From Plantago ovata (Eukaryota > Streptophyta > Magnoliopsida > Lamiales > Plantaginaceae), in assembly GCA_028274465.1 (NCBI GenBank), contig CM051457.1, positions 102,237,982 through 102,301,981 on the forward strand: a stretch of 64,000 nucleotides of DNA. The letters are read 5' to 3'. Positions 59,873 through 64,000 of the stretch are shown piece after piece. Within the stretch, counting starts at the first letter, position 1, and every line of letters begins with the position of its first letter. Position numbers and translations under genes: made by a program. The notes under the pieces are model-generated. The model saw nothing but the letters and a program-made list of their open reading frames with translations. It made no database searches and was not told the origin of the DNA.

Positions 59873-62800
59873 ATGGGGAAATTCTCTTCTCTATTCAGTA
59901 CCGCGGCGTCGGCGTCGAATAGCAGCTTCGTAGCCTCTGTCCTGTTCGAGAGGCTTCCTGTTGTCATTCCCAAAATCGATCCCATTGTCTATGCTTTTCA
60001 GGAGTTCTCGTAAGCCCATCCCTCTTTGGTTTTGCTACTTCATCTTTCGGTGTTTGTTTTAACCTGTTGTTATGGCTATTGTATACTATGAATGTCTAGT
60101 TACAATGTTCAATTTATCAAATTGGGGCTTTTTTTTTTTTTTTTTAATAGCTTTAGCTACTCCTGTGGAGTGTGTATGTATGTGACTAAATAGATGAGGT
60201 ATGATATCAAACAGGAGATGGTTTATGTATATGCTAGGATTAGGCTTTTGAGATAATACAAGAATGTAATGGAGTTGTTTCTCTTCTGTTTTTTTGAACG
60301 AACAAGAAGCTTGGTGAATTACTATCAAGTTACACTGCATATATATGATATCAATCAAGGCTATCAGGCTCATGTTATGTTATGATGTTTTGTCATGTAC
60401 ATTAGGATTCGATGGAGGCAACAGTATCGACGCGAATACCCTGAAGCTTTCCTTAAACAATCTGAGACCAAGTGAGTTGAGTGATTCCTCATGTCTTATG
60501 TTCTAAATCTTGCGATAATAAACTTCTGAATTAATAAGTTTCGAATGCGGAGGAAGTATTTTTATTTATTTTTTGTTCATCAAATGTTTATGGCTATGAT
60601 ATTGGATGAACGGAATGCGCAGTATGCCATTATTATTTTGTTTTAACTTCCATTTTTTTCACTTCTTGATATTAATCATTCATGTGGCTTTGTGTTATTT
60701 CTGGACATTCCAGGGGGAAACAAGACCACCATATTGATTATACACCAGCTCCACGCATCACAGAGGCAGATAAAACCAATGATAAAAAGTAATTTCCTTT
60801 TCTCCTTTTAACATTATATGGATGGCTTTTCGGTGTATATTGCTGAGTCAAAATGGAGTCAGCTAAGATTTCAGATGCATATTGACTTTTTCTGTGGTAA
60901 TTTGACGAGTTAAGTAATCCTTCAACTATGAAATTTACCCCCCGCGGTCGTCTCTTGTTTTGGGTTCACTTGCAAATTGGATGGCTTTTTTCAATGGTTG
61001 CTTTTAACTTTTTTCATTTGTTGATTCTCTCTCGATGCTAATTGTGCTCTCAGAAACATAGTTCCTTTTTTTTTTTTTTTTTTTTTTTGGAAAAAAACAT
61101 ATAGCTGTATTTAGTTTGTTCCTAGCAAATACTAGTACATCATGCATCACCATCAGTAGTCATATATTCTCACTTCTTGAGTTTTGATGTTGCTCACTCA
61201 TTGGACAAGAAGTGCCTCTGGTAGTTCTTCCTTCTCAATTGGCAGAGAGTAGATTGTTAGTTTTCATCTTGTTGATGACATTGGCTGGATTCAGGCTTTT
61301 AGGGCATGTAGCCATGCAATTCTTGGTCATCCTGGATCGGTATAAGCGTGCGTCATTTTCTGTTAATGCCAGCCAACCTCTTCTCCATAAAATCATCTCA
61401 GCTGTCAGCGATCCATCGGCACGCATGAAGCAGCGCTGCTGGTCCAAGGAACTCCTCGAGATTCCACCAGTAGGAAGGGCATGAAGTACTGCAACAAGCA
61501 CATAATATGCACTCGTAGAGTCCGTTCAGTCTCTTCCTTTCACCAGGACTCTGCCTGTATTTTCTCCCATCTGGTGCTGGCTTCTTTGTCTTGAGCCAAG
61601 GTGCAATTAACCTCTACTGCTGGTAGAAATTTGTGAGGTCAACAACTAAATCTTTGATCACATAAATGCATAGGTGGCAGAGGTGTGATTACAGTAGCCG
61701 ACTTGGTAATGGTGTCAAGGCATGCCACTGTATTAGTCCCATCGATGTTCACCGAACACAAACCACAAACTCTTTCCTTACATGGCCTCCTGTGACTTAA
61801 AGTTGAATTCTCTTCTCTAATCTTCTGCAATGCGTTTAGTACCATGGGTCCACAGTAGTAAGGTACACAATGTATGATTGCAGAAAAGGCTTCTGGTTGG
61901 GATGATCAGGCCTCAATCTGTAAATCTTGAACTTAGTGATGAGTTGCTTTTTGGTGTTGTCTTTGATATTATGGTGCAAATCAACAACTTGTTCTGCATG
62001 TTCCTGAGCAACACGGTGATCTTTTAGAATAGGAAAGTCTGTTTTTGGGTTACAGCATCTGCAACTTTTTTGTATCCTTGCTTAATCCAACTTTTCGACA
62101 TCTGTCTATGTTTCTTATTCCTCAACTTTCTGTTCTTTGCTTCGTATGTCCAGATTGTAACATAGTTGAACTCTTTATATGATACAAAGGTTCTTCCTCC
62201 CAATGCTGCTTAATTTTCCTGAATTTTTTCATTCAATGGAAGAGGATGTTGGGACTTGATTTACATAATGGAAGTTGGCCGATGTATATTGTAGAATGTC
62301 ACTAGTGAAATTCTTAGGAAAGACCAGTTTTTTTCCATTCGGAAAAACCACCCCCACCACCCCAAGTGTTTGTCACACTCCAATGTGCACTAATGTGAAG
62401 TGTTTTTCCGATTGTTTTGGTAAACCAGGTTCTTTCTGAGACTTAAGTCATTATAACTGCTTTGTTTCTAGTACTGTATGATTGATTGATGAGTGGTTTT
62501 GTAGGTCATTGCAGAGAGCACTTGACAGGAGACTTTATCTTCTTCTCTATGGTTCTGCATATGGTTCTAACGAGAATCCCGTCTGGCATTTCCCTGAGAA
62601 AGTTTATGAATCCGAACCGACATTGCGCAAGGTAACACCAACTGAATAATTTCTAGGTTTCCCGTCTCTCTTATGTCGTCTGTGGAATTTTTCATCTTCA
62701 AAGTGTTAATACCGGAGAAAATCTTAGTAGCAATCCAATGTTTTTCAGTGTGCAGAATCTGCTTTATCATCAGTGATTGGAGATCTTACCCACACGTATT

Positions 62801-63121
62801 TTGTTGGCAATGCTCCGATGGGCCATATATGTTTACCGCCTTCAGAGAAGGACGGCGTTAACCCGTCTCTTAAGGTACTACTATCTTGCACATCTTTTGC
62901 TTCTTGTTTAGTGTTATGTTTTACTTGAACATCTATAACCAGCTCGTCTAACATCTACTACATTTTATCATCCTCAGCGGTTCTTTTTCAAGTCTCAAGT
63001 CATTGCAAAAAACAAGTTCGACATTGGAAAGTGCGAAGATTTCGTATGGGTGACAAAAGATGAATTGTTAGAGTATTTTCCCGAGCATGCTGAATATCTG
63101 AGCAAAATGATCATCAGCTAA
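59873..63121 (+). CDS. MRPL46: Mitochondrial large ribosomal subunit protein mL46 (MRPL46-like)
   Basis: A mitochondrial 54S/39S ribosome protein with a NUDIX-like fold. Exons: 59873-60009, 60406-60471, 60714-60788, 62505-62631, 62749-62874, 62978-63121, giving 224 residues, all GT-AG and in phase. The N-terminus [20 protein letters not shown] is Ser/Ala-rich and fits a mitochondrial targeting peptide. Conserved parts are [53 protein letters not shown] and a C-terminus with [13 protein letters not shown]. Intron 3 is 1.7 kb long because it holds an antisense SDH2 retrocopy. Arabidopsis counterpart: probably DECOY (from memory). Confidence 0.9.
61055..62167 (-). pseudogene. Processed pseudogene of SDH2 (succinate dehydrogenase iron-sulfur subunit)
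   Basis: Antisense inside intron 3 of the mL46 gene. The minus strand gives, without introns, [56 protein letters not shown] (the 2Fe-2S cysteine region, with the first Cys, ERVC and GLC kept), [26 protein letters not shown]-like residues in another frame, and [20 protein letters not shown] near the C-terminus. It ends at a TGA (61235-61237). Several frameshifts and stops break it (for example before MVLNAL and after NFYQQ). A T run at 61066-61088 is its poly(A) tail, and AACATAGTT flanks it (61055-61063 and 62159-62167), so it looks like a LINE-mobilised retrocopy. Confidence 0.85.
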
Positions 63122-63300
63122 TGTCTGTTCCTCTTCAATGTTATAGCTACATATCGAACTGAACTATGACAAGGTATTCCTTTTCTTTGTACCTTTGCCA
63201 ACGATGCGAGGACTTTCTGAGTGTTTGAATCCGAATGGTAGAACTTTAGATTCAGGATGAACTTGCCACACCAGATGAAGTGTGTGAGGTTGAAGGTTTT

Positions 63301-63521
63301 GTAGTAAGTTGATTAGATTTTTGAATGTAATAATAATCTTTGGACTTGTTGCACTTTAGCTTTGATCTTCATTTATCATCTGTTTGTCTGATATGGATAT
63401 CGGTTCCTTTTTTTGGATATTGGTTCCTTTTTTTTACTTGTAGTAAGTTGATTAGATTTTTGAATGTAATAATAGTCTTTGGACTTGTTGCACTTTAGCT
63501 TTGATCTTCATTTATCATCTG
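63301..63521. repeat. 82-bp direct duplication downstream of mL46
   Basis: Copies at 63301-63382 and 63440-63521 (start GTAGTAAGTTGATTAG) differ by one base (AATAATCTT against AATAGTCTT). Between them TGGATATTGGTTCC occurs, and its inverse complement GGAACCAATATCCA lies just after copy 2 (63535-63549). Confidence 0.85.
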
Positions 63522-63559
63522 CTGGTAAAAGAAAAGGAACCAATATCCAACTGGCCCAG

Positions 63560-64000
63560 AAAAGCTTACGAGGGTGGCATCGCCACCTCCTGCCACTTGT
63601 GCTCTGTTCGACTGTAACTGCCAATGCCATACAACCGTCTCTTTCTCCACGCAGTGTTCTACTCAGGTATGAGCCAAAACCCTAACTCATATTCCTTAAA
63701 ATATGAATTTGATCAATTCTGCACTGAAGGTGTTTGATAAATTGCTCGATAGAGTTTATCTTCTTGATTTTCTTTGAAAATTTGGCATGAAGGTCTACTA
63801 CATTGTGTTATTGTTCATGACCTGAATTGAGCATGGTCCTATGTAAGCATGTCAGAGTTGTATTATACTTGGATTTTCGTAATCAATGAGCACCAGAATG
63901 CAGTATGGCAGTCTGAGAAATGGTTTATGAATTGAGCGGAAAATTGATTGGTGATTATATCAGCAAGACATCCATGTGTGGTCGTACTCCTTTTACGTAT
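63560..64000 (+). promoter_or_regulatory. Possible start of another gene at the window edge
   Basis: AAAACCCTAAC (telo-box AAACCCTAA, near 63678-63686) follows a possible splice donor CTCAG/GTATGAG at about 63666. These features are common at plant ribosomal and housekeeping gene starts. No coding exon could be defined, so this is tentative. Confidence 0.25.

Overview
The window looks like eudicot plant nuclear DNA. It holds five spliced or compact host genes with typical plant GT-AG introns, a nuclear intron-containing tRNA gene, and many plant-type transposons (CACTA, L1-like LINEs, tRNA-derived SINEs, hAT-like MITEs, solo LTRs). The species cannot be fixed from the sequence.

Host genes, left to right: (1) CCT1/TCP-1 alpha, a chaperonin subunit, minus strand, 3627-9712, 17 exons, intact at 539 codons. 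(2) A UBC25-type E2 ubiquitin-conjugating enzyme, plus, 27332-31727, 8 exons, 676 codons, intact. (3) An intronless DUF2921 membrane protein, plus, 32433-35227, with a one-base frameshift in a G run. (4) RER1, an ER-retrieval receptor, minus, 36062-38344, with a one-base frameshift in exon 2. (5) Mitochondrial ribosomal protein mL46, plus, 59873-63121, 6 exons, intact. Intron 3 of this last gene carries an antisense, poly(A)-tailed retrocopy of SDH2 (succinate dehydrogenase iron-sulfur subunit). A tRNA-Ile(UAU) gene lies at 46044-46132, minus. The genes act in unrelated housekeeping pathways and form no functional cluster.

Repeat layout: a Copia gag fossil split by a hAT-like MITE (about 1555-2960); an L1-like LINE with endonuclease, RT, RNase H and an unusual 1.8-kb lysine-rich tail (about 10905-17382), whose poly(A) abuts the end of a CACTA element (17383-22414); a solo LTR (23842-24651); a second hAT-like MITE (24854-25642); a tandem-repeat, SINE, MITE and LINE zone (39738-48240); two more LTR relics (48672-50524 and 51368-52401); and a second CACTA element (52524-59057) with transposase remnants. 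The two CACTA elements share the subterminal motif AGCGACGGAT, and each has been hit by an LTR of one family (18848-20302 and 55444-57564).

The most notable structure is inside the first CACTA element. Between its accessory ORF and its right end lie at least seven fold-back (miRNA/siRNA-precursor-like) hairpins at about 18731-21420. One has a 50-bp stem with two mismatches. Three are diverged tandem copies of one another. This looks like a transposon-borne small-RNA hairpin array. No expression evidence can be drawn from sequence alone.
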